Part shown: piece by piece, positions 23,801 to 35,489 of the stretch
How positions within the stretch are numbered: the stretch's first letter is position 1
Layout of the letters: every line of letters starts with the position of its first letter
NCBI GenBank assembly: GCA_907163375.1
Contig: CAJQUW010015597.1
Span: forward strand, 372,001-436,000
From: Prostheceraeus crozeri
Taxonomy: Eukaryota > Platyhelminthes > Polycladida > Euryleptidae
Length of the DNA stretch: 64,000 nt
Direction of reading: 5' to 3'
Program-made: the position numbers and the translations under genes
Notes under the pieces: generated by a model
Databases searched by the model: none
What the model saw: only the letters and a program-made list of their open reading frames with translations
Told to the model about the DNA's origin: nothing

Positions 23801-25763
23801 TCATTCTTTCACTTTTGTCCATTTAAGTTCGATAATAATCAGACATTGAAGCGACTAGCGCAATATCGTGACAACAAAAAGATGGTGCTATTTTCACAAA
23901 GCGATTGCGCGATATCAATTGTCGCAATTTATACTAATAGACTCAATAGTCTGAAATATTTCATAGAATTTGAAGAATCCATTTGAAAAATGCGTAGATA
24001 AATCTGTGGCGATGTCGAAACCGGCGATAGCAGTTGAGATCCTGTCTGACCGCAAGTAATGAAATATGCAAACGTCATTTGAAAACTGATAACGCTCACA
24101 GATGTAAAATTCTTCTGATTCATTGATAAAATGTAGAGGACTGTCATGCGGATAATCCGATCGTCTCGCTTGGCTGGTCTTTTCGTAAATATTCTCAGAG
24201 TTGTGGTACCATTGCTATCTAACTTCAACGTCGCAATAGTAAAAGATATATTCACTTTGTGATTAATTAGGTCATGGCCAACGGCGAAATCGACACTGGA
24301 TCGCAATTGCCTTCTTATGGCTGAACTTGATTTTCTTTTTAATGTTGATAATTGTGAATAATACAACCTTCAATTTTTTACTTACAGGACAACAGATTCT
24401 TTACTTTTAAATGGAAGTTTCCCCAATTATATATCATGCTATATCCAGGGCTCGTAAATTTTCGTCTTTTTTTAACACCTCGTCCGTCAGTCTGTATCCC
24501 AGTGCATTTAACACAAATCTTGTTACTTTTCCCAAATTTTCAAAAAAATTTCAATAAATCAAGGAATCATATTGTTCATCATGGCTAATATTCGGTTTAG
24601 AAGGTCATGAAGTCTCAGATTAAGCTTTATTGGCACCGTTGTTGAACAGTCATTCGCACTAATTTACTAGAAGACGGGTATGCGTCTTTTCCGTCTTTTT
24701 TATCAGCATTTCTTAGCCCTGAATATCATGTACAAACACATTTCCATTTCAATCATCTTAGATTTCACCATGAATAGAGAGAATAGTCAAAATCCGATGA
24801 ATTCCCCCTTTATATGATGTTCTACACACTTGATGTTGATACTGAACCTTCTAAGGTAAATGATATTTAAATGGATGAGTGGAATTATCTTCATTTCCGA
24901 TATGGTGAGATATTTTTAGAAGAGTAAATAAGCAAAAACTGTTCGGCAGTTCAGTATTAATGCTACCATTCAATTCTTTGAACTTTCTTTCGTGATACCG
25001 ATGCTTGTACGATCAAAGATGTTGCTCGTGCCATCATGCGAACTTATTTGTATTCATATGATTGGGAGCGTCGAATTCTGCTTACTTAATTAGTTTTCTG
25101 GTGTACAAGATGTTCCTATGCATTGTGATGTTTACTACATATTTGAATGAAATTTTACGCCTGATATTTTACTTCGCATTTTGAACACTTGCTGCTACTA
25201 TTTTTAGCTATTTAATTAGTTTCAGTTATGGAGCATTAATCGTGGTCTGATTTAACCACAGGGATGTCATAATTGTTACATAAAACCGTTCTTCAAAGTG
25301 ATCCATGATTTAGTCGAAAAATGTAACGCAATTCAGCTAATAGTTGTTGGTGGGTTTGACACAAATGATACAAATTTAGTCCAAATAGCTGATAACACCC
25401 TATCTTCCCGACCGCTTTATTTTTGCCATGTGTATGTTAGTCAAAAATTCTAAGTGCAGGTATATTTTTCACTTGAAGCCTCACTCACTCACTCCACGAT
25501 TTAGCGTCCATTTCCCCCCGTGTTTCGAGCGTCGGATGTCGGCAAGCGTCAATCCCGTCTGATGGCGGTTCTACACGCGTTGCTGAATATTTCAATGATG
25601 TCACACAATCTTGTGAAAAGTTATATTGATGTATTTCTGGAATTTCATATTTATGAATGATTTGAATGAATAATATTAATTCTCACAGAATGACATGTGC
25701 ACTAATACATGGAAATTAATCATATTTTTAAAAAATAAATACATGTTTTTATCATCTTTACAG
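20900..25763. other. AT-rich noncoding stretch upstream of flippase exon 1
   Basis: I searched for the exon that should precede 25764 (encoding text like F.NN.IS and ending in phase 2 before GT) and did not find it. The longest frame is 145 codons on the minus strand (24366-23929), basic and serine-rich, with no motif I know. The stretch is probably intron of the flippase gene. Confidence 0.5.
25490..25560 (-). mobile_element. Possible LINE 3' tail
   Basis: Minus strand: GGACGCTAAATCGTGGAG followed by TGAGTGAGTGAG. The same GACGCTAAA then TGAG-type end occurs in LINE-C and, more loosely, in LINE-G. Too short to prove. Confidence 0.4.
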
Positions 25764-25863
25764 CACGGCAAAATACAGTCTTCTGTCCTTTCTGCCAAAA
25801 TTTTTCTTCGAACAATTCCGTCGATATGCCAATATATTTTTCCTCATCGTTGCCCTCCTCCAG
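25764..25863 (+). CDS. Exon of ATP8A-like P4-ATPase (phospholipid flippase): first membrane segment
   Basis: After a pyrimidine-rich acceptor (TTTATCATCTTTACAG) the frame reads [18 protein letters not shown] then [15 protein letters not shown], followed by donor GTGAGTG. This is the P4-ATPase N-terminal signature (STAKY..FLP+F..EQF+R.AN.FFL.IALLQ) leading into transmembrane segment 1. Such proteins move aminophospholipids from the outer to the cytoplasmic leaflet of plasma and Golgi/endosomal membranes, with a CDC50 subunit. The first base (25764) completes a split codon, so the upstream intron is phase 2; the downstream intron is phase 0. FEQFRRYAN and the following QQIP favour the ATP8A over the ATP8B type. 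The start codon and cytosolic N-terminus lie on exons not found here. Confidence 0.95.
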
Positions 25864-25899
25864 GTGAGTGTAATTTTGCGAATGACCTTGGTTTGAGTT

Positions 25900-28800
25900 T
25901 TGGTCGGAGTGTCGTCTTGATTGGAACTTCCTTGGCAATTATCCTTTCAGACTGTCGATGTTGCTAAATTCGAGGTTTTGCAAGTGAAAAATCTAATGAG
26001 CTTCGCGCTTCAAATTGTTGAAGTTAGACGGTTGACTGATATTCCAACAGTGAATGCTTTCTTCCATTTCGTGATGTCTGACTTCGAATCAAACTCCGGA
26101 AATGCAATGATCGTAGGAGTGAAGTCAATTTTGGAACGATGTCACTGAATTAATGACTATGTTTATGGCGCCGCCTTTGTAGCAATAGATCATTTCTGTA
26201 ACCGAAAATATGATTGCGGCATATGGTTGTTATTCACATGTTGGTCAATAGACAAACCGCTTGAATTTATTGTGTAACGGAGACGTAAAGCACTGGAATT
26301 TATATTGAAATTTTAGGAATGAAATTTTGAACTTGGAAATAATTGAAAAAATTGGCCTTCAGAAGAGAACTAACTTGGCTTGATTTAAGATTTATAGAAC
26401 GAATGAAATACTCTCCCGCATACCCTGAGGGGCTTGACATAGACAAGTACTTTTCAACCATATTGAAGTTCATTCAAGCAATAATTAATCATCATGCTCA
26501 TCCACACCGAAGAATTTTGAATAACAAAAAAATGTCAGATTGGTGTGGCTTCTTTACTTTTCTTAACCAAGTTCAAGCTGAAGATATGATTATCAATGAA
26601 GACGCCCAAAAGCCGGTGCAAGAACGTACAGAACAGCTTCAAATAGCGACGTTGGCCTATATTTCTCAGCTTTTCAAATGAAGCCTCACTGACAGCCCTG
26701 GTTTACACCAAAAAGTGCCGCTGCAAGCTGCTAGTGTGACCATTAAAATGTGAATTGCTCAAGATAACACGTAGATTTTTCTTGGAAAATATAGATCAAT
26801 TCAAAATGATGATGAGAATGGATGTATGAGAATCTACTACTACCGAAGAGCTTGGCTCTTCTTATTTCAGGAGGATTTTCAACGGTGTCTTGCCATGCGA
26901 CTTACTGAACGTCTTTTTTAAATGCATTGATCACCGACTATATACCTTAACTCTCGCCTCACTAGGGTGCTTTTCCTAACGCGTCCCACTGGGAGGGGGA
27001 GAATTTCCCCCCTTGCTGATCTCCCAAACTATTGCACTTATTTTGCCAAACCACGTATCAATCGAATAGGCATTGAAAGGGGGTTCAGAAAAACAGCATT
27101 AGTTTTATTTCTAAGGTCATTATCTAGGATGAGGTGAAGGGCAAAAGTCAAAAACCGCCAATTTTTAAACAAGTTTCCATTATATCACTGTTTGAAATGG
27201 AAAGTGACAACAAAAACTAATAAACCATACACTAATCGAATGGTCTGTTTGAAGTGGTTAGTAAAACGATGATTATTAATCGCTCTGAGATTACATCATT
27301 GTATTAGATGAGGTCAAAGGTCAAATGATTCAAACTTTTAACTCAGCTCAAATATCACTGAAATCGCACATTTTAGTATTTAGTTTCTGCAGGTGAAGAA
27401 ATAGCCCAATTCAGTGACTTATTGAGACACCGAGGATAAAAGCAATATGATTCTGAAAAATTTCACTAACTGCTGATCAGATGGGAAAATAAAAACTACA
27501 AAAATAGTAAAAAAATCATGTTTAAATTTGAATTTCAAATTCAGAAGCAAGCAATCTCAACTTCTAAGATTTTGCATTTGTGAATATTACTAGGAAGAAT
27601 CCTTTATGTAATCTCAACCTATTTCATGAAGAATTGATGCCGCAATATACATTAGAAGTGAATATATACCGAAATCAGCCAAAATATTCCAAGCATTCAA
27701 ATTTTAAAATAACTCTTACTCCAAAAATATTATGCCAAATTCATTATCCTTCTGTCAAAAGTTGCATTATGCTTAGAAAGTAGGCTACTAGAAATTTCGT
27801 GGCCATTACTTGTTTGGTTCAAAAGATATTCAAGAGATTTGTCAGGGGAGGGGCCCAGTGGTGCGAGGGTTAAGTGGATATAATCCTGTTCGTCTGTTGT
27901 GTTATCACCACTGATCATGAATGCCACGATGTTCGAGGCCGATATCACAGTAAATTGTCAATCAAAATAGTTTCCGATTTCTACCATGAAAGAATGCTTT
28001 TCTCTTCAACCGCTTTGCACTTTCAAGATAATTTTATCAGTATCTGGAATTGCAGGCGCCTATTTAAATTCTTTCATGTAAAAGTGTCAGAGAAGAGAAT
28101 ATATAAAACCTATTGCTATTAACTTGTAATAGCAATGGATTTAGACTAGATAAAGAACTAGCCAAATGGGCTGTCCCAAGATCTATGGTGGTTTTTTGAG
28201 ATAATTTTCCAGTGAACTTAGCCGCTCTGAAACCATACTTATCTGCTAAATTTGACAGCTTTCATTTGCCCTCGCAGTGCATTGCAGTTAATTCATTCAG
28301 ACTAAAACCTATTGTAGTAAATTTTGATCCGAAAGATTAAGAAGCAGATGTTTCATTGCCTTTGTGTTTCTTATCGCAGAATACATTCATAGGCAATAGA
28401 CGTGATTGCCATTTGATTTTGAGATTTCCCACTTATGCTGATCGCAGGAGAATGTTGTCATTACTGTCAATCTGCATGATGAGTGCAGAAGACAAAAGCG
28501 GTATTCATTATTTCATTGGAAATGTACTTGTTTATCCATTTACCTTTGAAACTGAATCCAAGGATATCAAACGTTGTCCAATTAATTCAATAGATCATTG
28601 TGATATAGGAGTGTTAGCAAAGCTTTTTATTTCAACATGATTACAGAATAAAAGGCCGCTGTAAATATCGAAGGCAGCGGAAACGGTCACTCAATCTCTT
28701 GTAGCACCTTCGTCTTATTTTTTACGAATCCACAGAAATGTATATGAAAATCCGTTGCTATTGAATTTTTACACGGGCTCGCCCACAAAGCACTTAATAC

Positions 28801-29690
28801 GCATGTGATCATCATCCATTTCAAATTAGCATTGCGATTTTGCCTTGACACTGCATCTGCTAAATTATACGTGATAAGTAAGTTTCGTGGATGTCTGATC
28901 AAAATTTACTGATAGCCGCAAAAATGCCTCAAAATGGCTTCCGATGATCGACAAGTTAAAATTACTCATTGTTATCTATTATCAACTATCCTAGATGTAC
29001 GCATCATAAGATCGTCATGCTGTAGTAGATCTACAGGTCAACCGCTAGCCATGGAGGGTTTGGATGTGGGACACGAATTGAAAATATCATCGTCATGTAT
29101 GGTGCTTATTCAATATGAACTCAATGCATGTACAGTATCTACTGAGCAGTCTGTGTGTGTAGCAGGAGATGAACTTCCTGAATTTGGAGTGTTATGAAAT
29201 TCAAGAGTGAATTGAATAAGATACTGATGGTGCACACAGACAGACGCACTGAAGATATAAAATTTATAAAAGCTGAGTCTCCTTGACCTTGAATTGGAGG
29301 AAGGGCCTTGAATATTGGTATTAAACTTTGAAAAATGAACAAAGTTATTTTTCGATGCGTCACATATTCATGATAATTCATGTAACTAGAGGTGGTACGC
29401 CGTGACATTCGGGCGCTGTCTCAAAAATGTGACAATGCAATTGCATATAATGCAGTGCAATCATGGTTGCATTATGAAGCCAGTGTTAGAATCATTGTTT
29501 TTTTGTTGAATGTATCAATGCTAGAACATTTTTTGTTTTCATAATTAAAGAATTAAGGACTTCTTAAAGTCAATAGGAACAGAATCATATATGCATGTAG
29601 AGTGCTAGTGCTGCCTAATTAATAATTACATTTGAATATTCATGACATAAAAGTTCATCCCCTACGAAAATAATTGGGTTTGCAGCATAC
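25900..29690. other. Intron sequence without recognised elements
   Basis: The only notable frame is 112 codons at 26343-26681 (+), treated separately. Otherwise I see AT-rich unique sequence. Confidence 0.5.
26343..26681 (+). pseudogene. Unrecognised 112-codon open frame in the intron
   Basis: Starts MKKLAFRRELTWLDLRF and ends ISQLFK. It has a protein-like mix, with a His-rich part (INHHAHPHRR), a Trp-Cys pair (SDWCGFFTF) and an acidic amphipathic C-terminal part (QAEDMIINEDAQ then EQLQIATLAYISQLF). I know no family with this text. There is no obvious splice site or promoter. It may be a fragment of a transposon protein or chance. Confidence 0.25.
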
Positions 29691-29713
29691 TATGTGTGAA
29701 GATGTGGCTAAAT

Positions 29714-29850
29714 CATACGCATGAATAATTCACACCTTTCATACGCATGTTGCACACCTATGAGAGGCATGAATTATTCATGCGCATGAAGTTTCCATAA
29801 ATCATGCGTATGTAACATAGGTATGAAAGTTCTGTAAATAATGCGTATGA
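29714..29850. repeat. Cluster of CATACGCATG-type motifs in inverted arrangement
   Basis: CATACGCATG occurs at about 29714 and 29740, with inverse forms CATGCGCATG (29779), CATGCGTATG (29803) and ATGCGTATGA (29841). TCATACGCATGAATAATTCA at 29713-29732 is mirrored by TGAATTATTCATGCGCATGA at 29770-29789, and CTTTCATACGCATGTT by AACATAGGTATGAAAG. So the block is an imperfect, roughly 130-bp inverted repeat. It directly precedes the hAT-like element at 29880. Confidence 0.75.
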
Positions 29851-29879
29851 AAACTAAGCAAGCATGCCTATGCCACATA

Positions 29880-31229
29880 CAGGATGGCAGCCGAGCCCGG
29901 GAATCCCGGACTGCCCAGGAAGTTTGTTGCGGCCCGGGAATCGCCCTTAAATTTTAGCGAAATAGTCAATTAACCTGGGAATGCCATTTTGTGATTTTTG
30001 TAACTAAGTTTAATGATCACAATTTCTTGATTTCAACTGCTATTAATATAACTGGCATTAAGCCCACTTTTTCTGTTAACTTTCTTTGAATCATGGTTGA
30101 AATAACCAAGTAAATACATGTATGTCTGCGCAACATCTGGATGAAATATTCATGGCTTCATAAATTTGTATCGTTTCCATATGACCGTCAATCACATCTG
30201 TGAGGCAATGGTATTGGGTCGTTTAACGCGTCGCTTATAGTGAAAGCGCTATTAATAAATGTTTGCAAATAAGTAGCTGTACATCTTATAAAAACAAATT
30301 CTGTCTATTCACATTTAAGTCGTGCACATAATTTGGTTGACTCTATAATTCGTGGACACAAGTATAAACTCGCAATCTATCGACAGGGGTCTGCAAAAAT
30401 CCCTTTTCGTTTTTCTCAACGTGTCTGCATGAAAATTCGAAGCAGACTTCTATGAATAACTGAATGGTTTAACGTCACTTCTCACCCATACTGAGGGCTG
30501 GGACGGTGGTGACATAGTCAGACTTTAATTTGGAGCGATGTGATCTTTTAGTCCGGATGCCCTTCCTGACGACTTCCAATAACACTTTCGGGGCTCGATC
30601 TCTGGACCAGAAGATCGTTAAGCCAAACATTTAACCACTGCCACGAGACTACTCGTATGCAACCTCTAATGACACGGAATTAAAATTGCGAGGGATATCA
30701 TGGCTATCATGGTGCATAGATCTTTAAAATATCGCTATCCAAAATGCAATTTGTTGCTTCATCTTAGCATATTTGAAAATTGAAGTCTGAAATCGACTAA
30801 TTACAACGCTCTAGAATTATGAAATTAGAATTGTGATTCAGTTGATAAAATAAAGTATTTTTTGATCGTTGGAAAGTTCAGGACATTAACTTTCTGTCGA
30901 CATACAATCTCATTTAGGTGCCACATGTAGTTCACTGGCTACAGGCCATTGAGGAAAGGTATAATATGGTATACCTTTATATATTCCTTCGGAACATCAC
31001 TTACAGAATTCAAAACTTTTGACAACTGAATTCGATGTAGTCAAATATCGGTCATAATCCAACACATCAAAATTTGGTGGCAAAGCTCAAACCGGAAGAT
31101 CTCAAATTTGATGATAAAAGTAGTTGAAAGAAGTGCCCGGATATTTTTTTGAACAGTGTGATTGGAATAGCATATCTGTTCGATGAAATAGCCCGGGAAT
31201 TTGGAGATTGTAATCTGGCCGCCACCCTG
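29880..31229 (+). mobile_element. Non-autonomous hAT-like DNA transposon
   Basis: The left end CAGGATGGCAGCC and the reverse complement of the right end CAGGGTGGCGGCC match at 11 of 13 positions, and CAGGGTGGCC-type ends are common in hAT elements. Near the ends, CCCGGGAAT repeats in direct orientation at 29896, 29933 and 31192 (and CCTGGGAAT at 29974), like subterminal transposase-binding repeats. ACATA flanks both sides (29875-29879 and 31231-31235), but a clean 8-bp duplication is not visible. No transposase is encoded in the 1.35 kb. A SINE (30466-30653) is inserted in it. Confidence 0.6.
30466..30653 (-). mobile_element. tRNA-derived SINE, copy 2
   Basis: Minus strand of the same family as 7768-7944: AGTAGTCTCGTGGCAGTGGT head, GGTCCAGAGATCGAGCCCCG B-box region, GGAAGTCGTCAGGAAGGGCA body, and an AAGTGACGTTAAACC end. 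It lies inside the hAT-like element, so it is the younger of the two. Confidence 0.85.
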
Positions 31230-31239
31230 GACATAGTAT

Positions 31240-34200
31240 GTTATTCATAGTATTCAAGTATTCAGATATGATATTATCGCCTGTAAAATTCTCTGCGCAC
31301 AAGTATAATTAATTAATTATGTACAGACGAATATTATTGGAGTGTTCAAATGACCTTCACCACTTTTATTTAATGAAATATAAAGTAAAGAATGTAAAGG
31401 TATGTTCATACTTATGTACATAAGTATGTGTTGTTTTTCGTATTTTAACTGCTCGGTAGGCTTCGGTAATTCCGTTGAATATTGTCAGAGAACCCAATAT
31501 TTTTAAGAAGTTTTATTTGGATTACGATAAGTTTTCGAACAATAGACTGGAAAAATTTGGAAAATTGAAGAAACTCTACCTTGAAAGGTCTTGTTGATGT
31601 TTGACGATATTTTGCCATCAAAAACATTTAATTTCATGGTTAATTTGGCGCGGATATCCTGAAAGGAAGTTTTCCTTTGGGTAATCGGAACGTGTCACAG
31701 CTCAACTGTGTCTTCAGCCGACAATCAATTTGTGACATTTTTTAAAAGACATCCGCACAAAGATAGCAAATAGTCAATCGTAAGATGAGGATGAATATTT
31801 CTGTCACAATCTTGCAATTAAAGGGAAACTTGAGTTCATCAAATTTGATAGAGGTGAATATTCTAATAGTATTTGATACATTCTGCCATGTTAATCCAAA
31901 TGAGATTCATTCCAAAGATATTGTGACAATTTTTCTTGTAGTTCACAATGAGATGTCGAATATTTGCCGTTTATTTTTTCTTATAACGAAAGCACCATGT
32001 ACTCCAATTGATTAATTCGAAATCGCTTTGTTGAATGTCTGCTAAAGACTCTGAGCGTAATACTCCATTTTTTCCGAACATTCTGAATGCACTTGTCATC
32101 AAGATTTGGTAAATTTACAATTTACAATCACAATTTAGTAAAAAACTTAGTAAAATGCCTCTACGTTGATATCTCTTGATTATTAATGAACCTGCGATCA
32201 AAATACTTCACTTCAACATAATTGAGTAAACTAGTAAGATATGAAAACAAAGGGAAAATAAAAAACAGGAACTTCTATAATTATCATGTTCAGTGTTGTT
32301 GAATTCGATGAACGAAGTTGTTATGAGTTCGGGGAAATGAGTGATTTAACACGGGATGAAAGTGTACACGAATTTCCACTAAGATCAGTGGTGTTCGAAA
32401 TGAAATGGAAAAAGGAAATGAAGATTCTCTTACAGAACCAAAACCGGATTCATAGCCTTTCAATTCGGTGAGAATCGAAGAGTAAGGTGAAGATGGGCAG
32501 ATGCGTAAGGGATGCGGTGAGCTTCTGAACCACCAGTATGTTCGAACCGTTGTTTGCTGTTCCTTTGTGAAGCTCCCACACGCCAATATCAAGTGCATGC
32601 AAAACAGGATAGTGAACACACATTCGTGGGTGGCTACTAGAAGAATAAAAGACAAAAGGAGATGAACGAGCACCTTCGGGATATAAAGTTGCCACCATTA
32701 TGGACAAATTTCTTAAGTTCAAAGAACTTTGTTTCTCTTCTCTCATTGATCTGTGACATTTTTAGCGACAATGTCTTTCGAAAGAGGCTTCATGATGAAA
32801 GTGGCTGAGCGGAATGAGTCTGTGTATTTATTTTCTAATATTTGACTATATAAATGGTTGCCAAGACACACTGGCTAACACATGGACATGTGAGTCTTGT
32901 AGACGAGCCTTCCGATAAATGATAGAGGAAGTAGGCTACATGTAGAAGGGCACCTGGACTGAATGAAATCACTTCAGAAAAATCAGACTTTCATCTCCGT
33001 CCAAGACCCCAATGAGGGGAAGTTTGCTCATTCATATTCCAACATTCTATAGATTCGAGGCGACTATTAGGCTTAATTTCGTCCTGTACTACATACAGTG
33101 TTGTACCGAATATAGATTGCAATGACATCGTAATTCAGACAATTTCCGAAGACAGTATTCATTTTCATTGTTGGCTTTGACGAACGCCACCATCAGCTTA
33201 ATTGTCATGTTGCGTGTACTAGGGTGATATAGTGTACGAACATAATGCTTGTCCATCACCACTTAACAGAAGTCAATGCACGGAACTTGAACGAATGTAG
33301 TTGTTAAAATTCTCAGGCTGAAATAAGTTCTACTCATAATCTTTTAATATAGGTTTTCATCAGCAAATTCGTGTTTATTGTCTTCGGAGCAATAGTTCAC
33401 ACATATAGCTAAGCTTTTAAGTCACTTTTTGCTTTGTGCACATAAGGTTTAAAAGCAGCTCATACTTTCAGACTTTTGGAACGTAGTGCGCAGTGACGAA
33501 TCTACGACATCGAAATGGAGACTGATTTTCTGATTTTTCGAACAATAGCTGCCATAGATTCGGCTTTTCATGTTTCATGGTGGTTTACCATCATATTAGT
33601 ACGTACCTGCATGTACAGTGCATTTTTTATAAATACAATTGAATATTTTGAGTTGCATCCTCAGTTGAAAAATGGGAACAGACCTGAATAGCTGTCATCT
33701 CATGCAATATCAGGAATCATCAGCAGGCCTAGTTTACATCTCTCAACATCGACATAACTCCCTATTTGAAATTGCAGTCGTACCCGGGCAACTTTGAGAT
33801 GCGCAGTTAGCATATTAAGTGAAATTTGACTTGTATTCAAATGCTATCTTCCTTCGAAGTGCATGTATATAATTTATTGGTAACACACTTCTGTGTACGA
33901 GATTTTTGAAAGCACGACTGGTCTTCCTTGCGAGAATATAGTTAACAGTCTTGCTTGTATGTAAGAAGACGCTCTGTATGCAGATTCGTGTACAACATTT
34001 ATTGCCCACTTTGTCATTTTCATGGCTTACAGATTTGTTTCTAGCTGAATGGATGGCTAGATTTTTTTTATATATTTTTTACTCATCTTTCTAACTGATG
34101 AATGGCCATTATAATTGATCGATGGCTTCACCGGTCATTTGAAGAAATAGCAACCCTTTTTTCGAAAAGGGCGGACACACTGCTTCCTTTTAATCCGTTA

Positions 34201-34990
34201 GTGGTTGTACATGTTGCTTTTAAACGAATCAAAGTCAAGTCACGATCTACAGAGCCACCCTATGCAATGAGTAGACTCTTAGTTCATTTATGTCATTATT
34301 CCATGATTTCTGTCTGTACTTCATGGTCAGTCGTCATTTGTCACTATCATTCTCCAATTGTCCTTTTAACTCTCTTTTGAAGGTTGACTCCTTTCAATTT
34401 TTTTACTGGTAACTTCAAGCTGTCACAGTCTATTTTTAGACGACTGTATTGCTATGAAATCTTCCTCATTGTTTTTATATCAGCTCAGAATCCAGAATAC
34501 AAAGTGAAATGAGAACATCCAAGTAAATATCCGCCGTGGAGGAGAACACGCCCTGACTCAGGAGGCAGGCAGTCTACCGAAGCTTAATTTTTTAACTGAT
34601 ATGAACAGATGGTGGCGTTCAGCGTTATAATCTTAGTGCAGATTTTGTCTTGATGTATTAGTATTACGGACAAACATTGCGCTGATTTTTGTGAGTCGGT
34701 AAGGAGACCAGGTCCGTGCTCAGAGTTGAAACGAAAATAGTCAGCCAGTTTTAATCGGATATTTTTAGAAAGAGAGATGAGTTTTGAGAAGAAAGTTAAA
34801 AGTGCTTCAATTTTCATTTACTGTTTAATTCATGTGTATGTGGGTTTACTCATAATTGCACTGGTTTCCGGCACTGAGTGAGTGGATTGCTCTGCTCTAA
34901 TGATTGAACGTTTTTAGCAATAGACTTGCTATTACTCGCATCATTTTGTAACTCAATGCGAAAATATTCTTGATCAACTATTTATGATAA
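31240..34990. other. Intron sequence with one SINE relic
   Basis: No gene recognised. A 127-codon minus-strand frame at 32673-32290 is hydrophobic at its start but matches nothing known and overlaps open frames on both strands. Confidence 0.5.
32943..33022 (+). mobile_element. Degenerate tRNA-SINE body (copy 3)
   Basis: GAAGGGCACCTGGACT, CTTCAGAAAAATCAGACTT and CGTCCAAGACCCCAATGAGG follow the order and spacing of the SINE body at 7768 and 43031. The tRNA head is not recognisable. Confidence 0.6.
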
Positions 34991-34993
34991 GTA

Positions 34994-35147
34994 TAGGATA
35001 TCACACTGATTTCAGTAGATAAACGCTGAGAATCTACGAGTATCATAAGCTATCATAATATAGATAGCTTATAATATCAATAGATAGCTTATGATACGAG
35101 TAGATTTTCAATCAGCGTTTATCTTCGGAAATCAGTGTGATATCCTA
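34994..35147. repeat. Long hairpin (arms about 60 bp)
   Basis: TAGGATATCACACTGATTTC..GATAAACGCTGA..ATCTAC..GAGTATCATAAGCTATC (34994-35054) is mirrored by 35083-35147 around a 28-bp AT-rich centre that repeats TAGATAGCTTAT. The arms differ by a few substitutions and small gaps, so it is a foldback element or MITE. Confidence 0.85.
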
Positions 35148-35150
35148 ATT

Positions 35151-35488
35151 TATATGACCGATATCTTAAAGGGAATAGAAATTCATTCAACTCAAGCGTT
35201 TAACACTGCAAATGTTGACAACATGAAAGACATGTTTAGTGGAACTTTCTCAAACTGTGTATTCAACGTCAAGTTTGAGGAGTAAGAGACAATGTGACAT
35301 GACTCATCGTAGTATGATACTTATAGTTGACAAATTATTAAAATTTGTTCAATTTACTAATTTATCATAGTTTTCAATATTTAACTATGGATCTATGTAC
35401 CCAGTAGAATAAACGATAATCTACTAGTAGAATAAACGATTATATTCTATCGTTAAATATCTACAATTCTACTGATATCGGTCATATA
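35151..35488. repeat. 15-bp terminal inverted repeat pair enclosing a second hairpin
   Basis: TATATGACCGATATC (35151-35165) and its exact reverse complement (35474-35488) bound 338 bp that abut the first hairpin. Inside, 35401-35473 is another imperfect palindrome bounded by CAGTAGAAT and ATTCTACTG with AAACGATAA repeats. The 338 bp also hold the tail of an open frame that resembles the Crypton protein end (see 35160-35285). Confidence 0.8.
35160..35285 (+). pseudogene. Possible Crypton-type recombinase tail fragment
   Basis: The frame 35091-35285 begins inside the hairpin, but its last 40 residues end with MFSGTFSNCVFNVKFEE and a stop. That resembles the F-x-G-x-F-x-N-C-x-F end of the family and the end of the remnant at 1049-1466 (FYGCTFNNCTL). 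The catalytic part is missing, so the assignment rests on about a dozen residues. Confidence 0.3.
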
Positions 35489-35489
35489 A

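Noticed and set aside
23929-24366. 145-codon minus-strand frame, one of the longest unexplained ones
   Set aside because: No known motif; basic, Ser/Thr-rich text, no splice or promoter context, and it partly overlaps a + strand frame. Chance is likely in this much sequence.
27845-27885. CCCAGTGGTGCGAGGGTTAA, resembling a tRNA A-box
   Set aside because: No B-box or family body follows.
32290-32673. 127-codon minus-strand frame with a hydrophobic start that resembles a signal peptide
   Set aside because: The rest of the frame is unlike any family I know and other frames overlap it on both strands.
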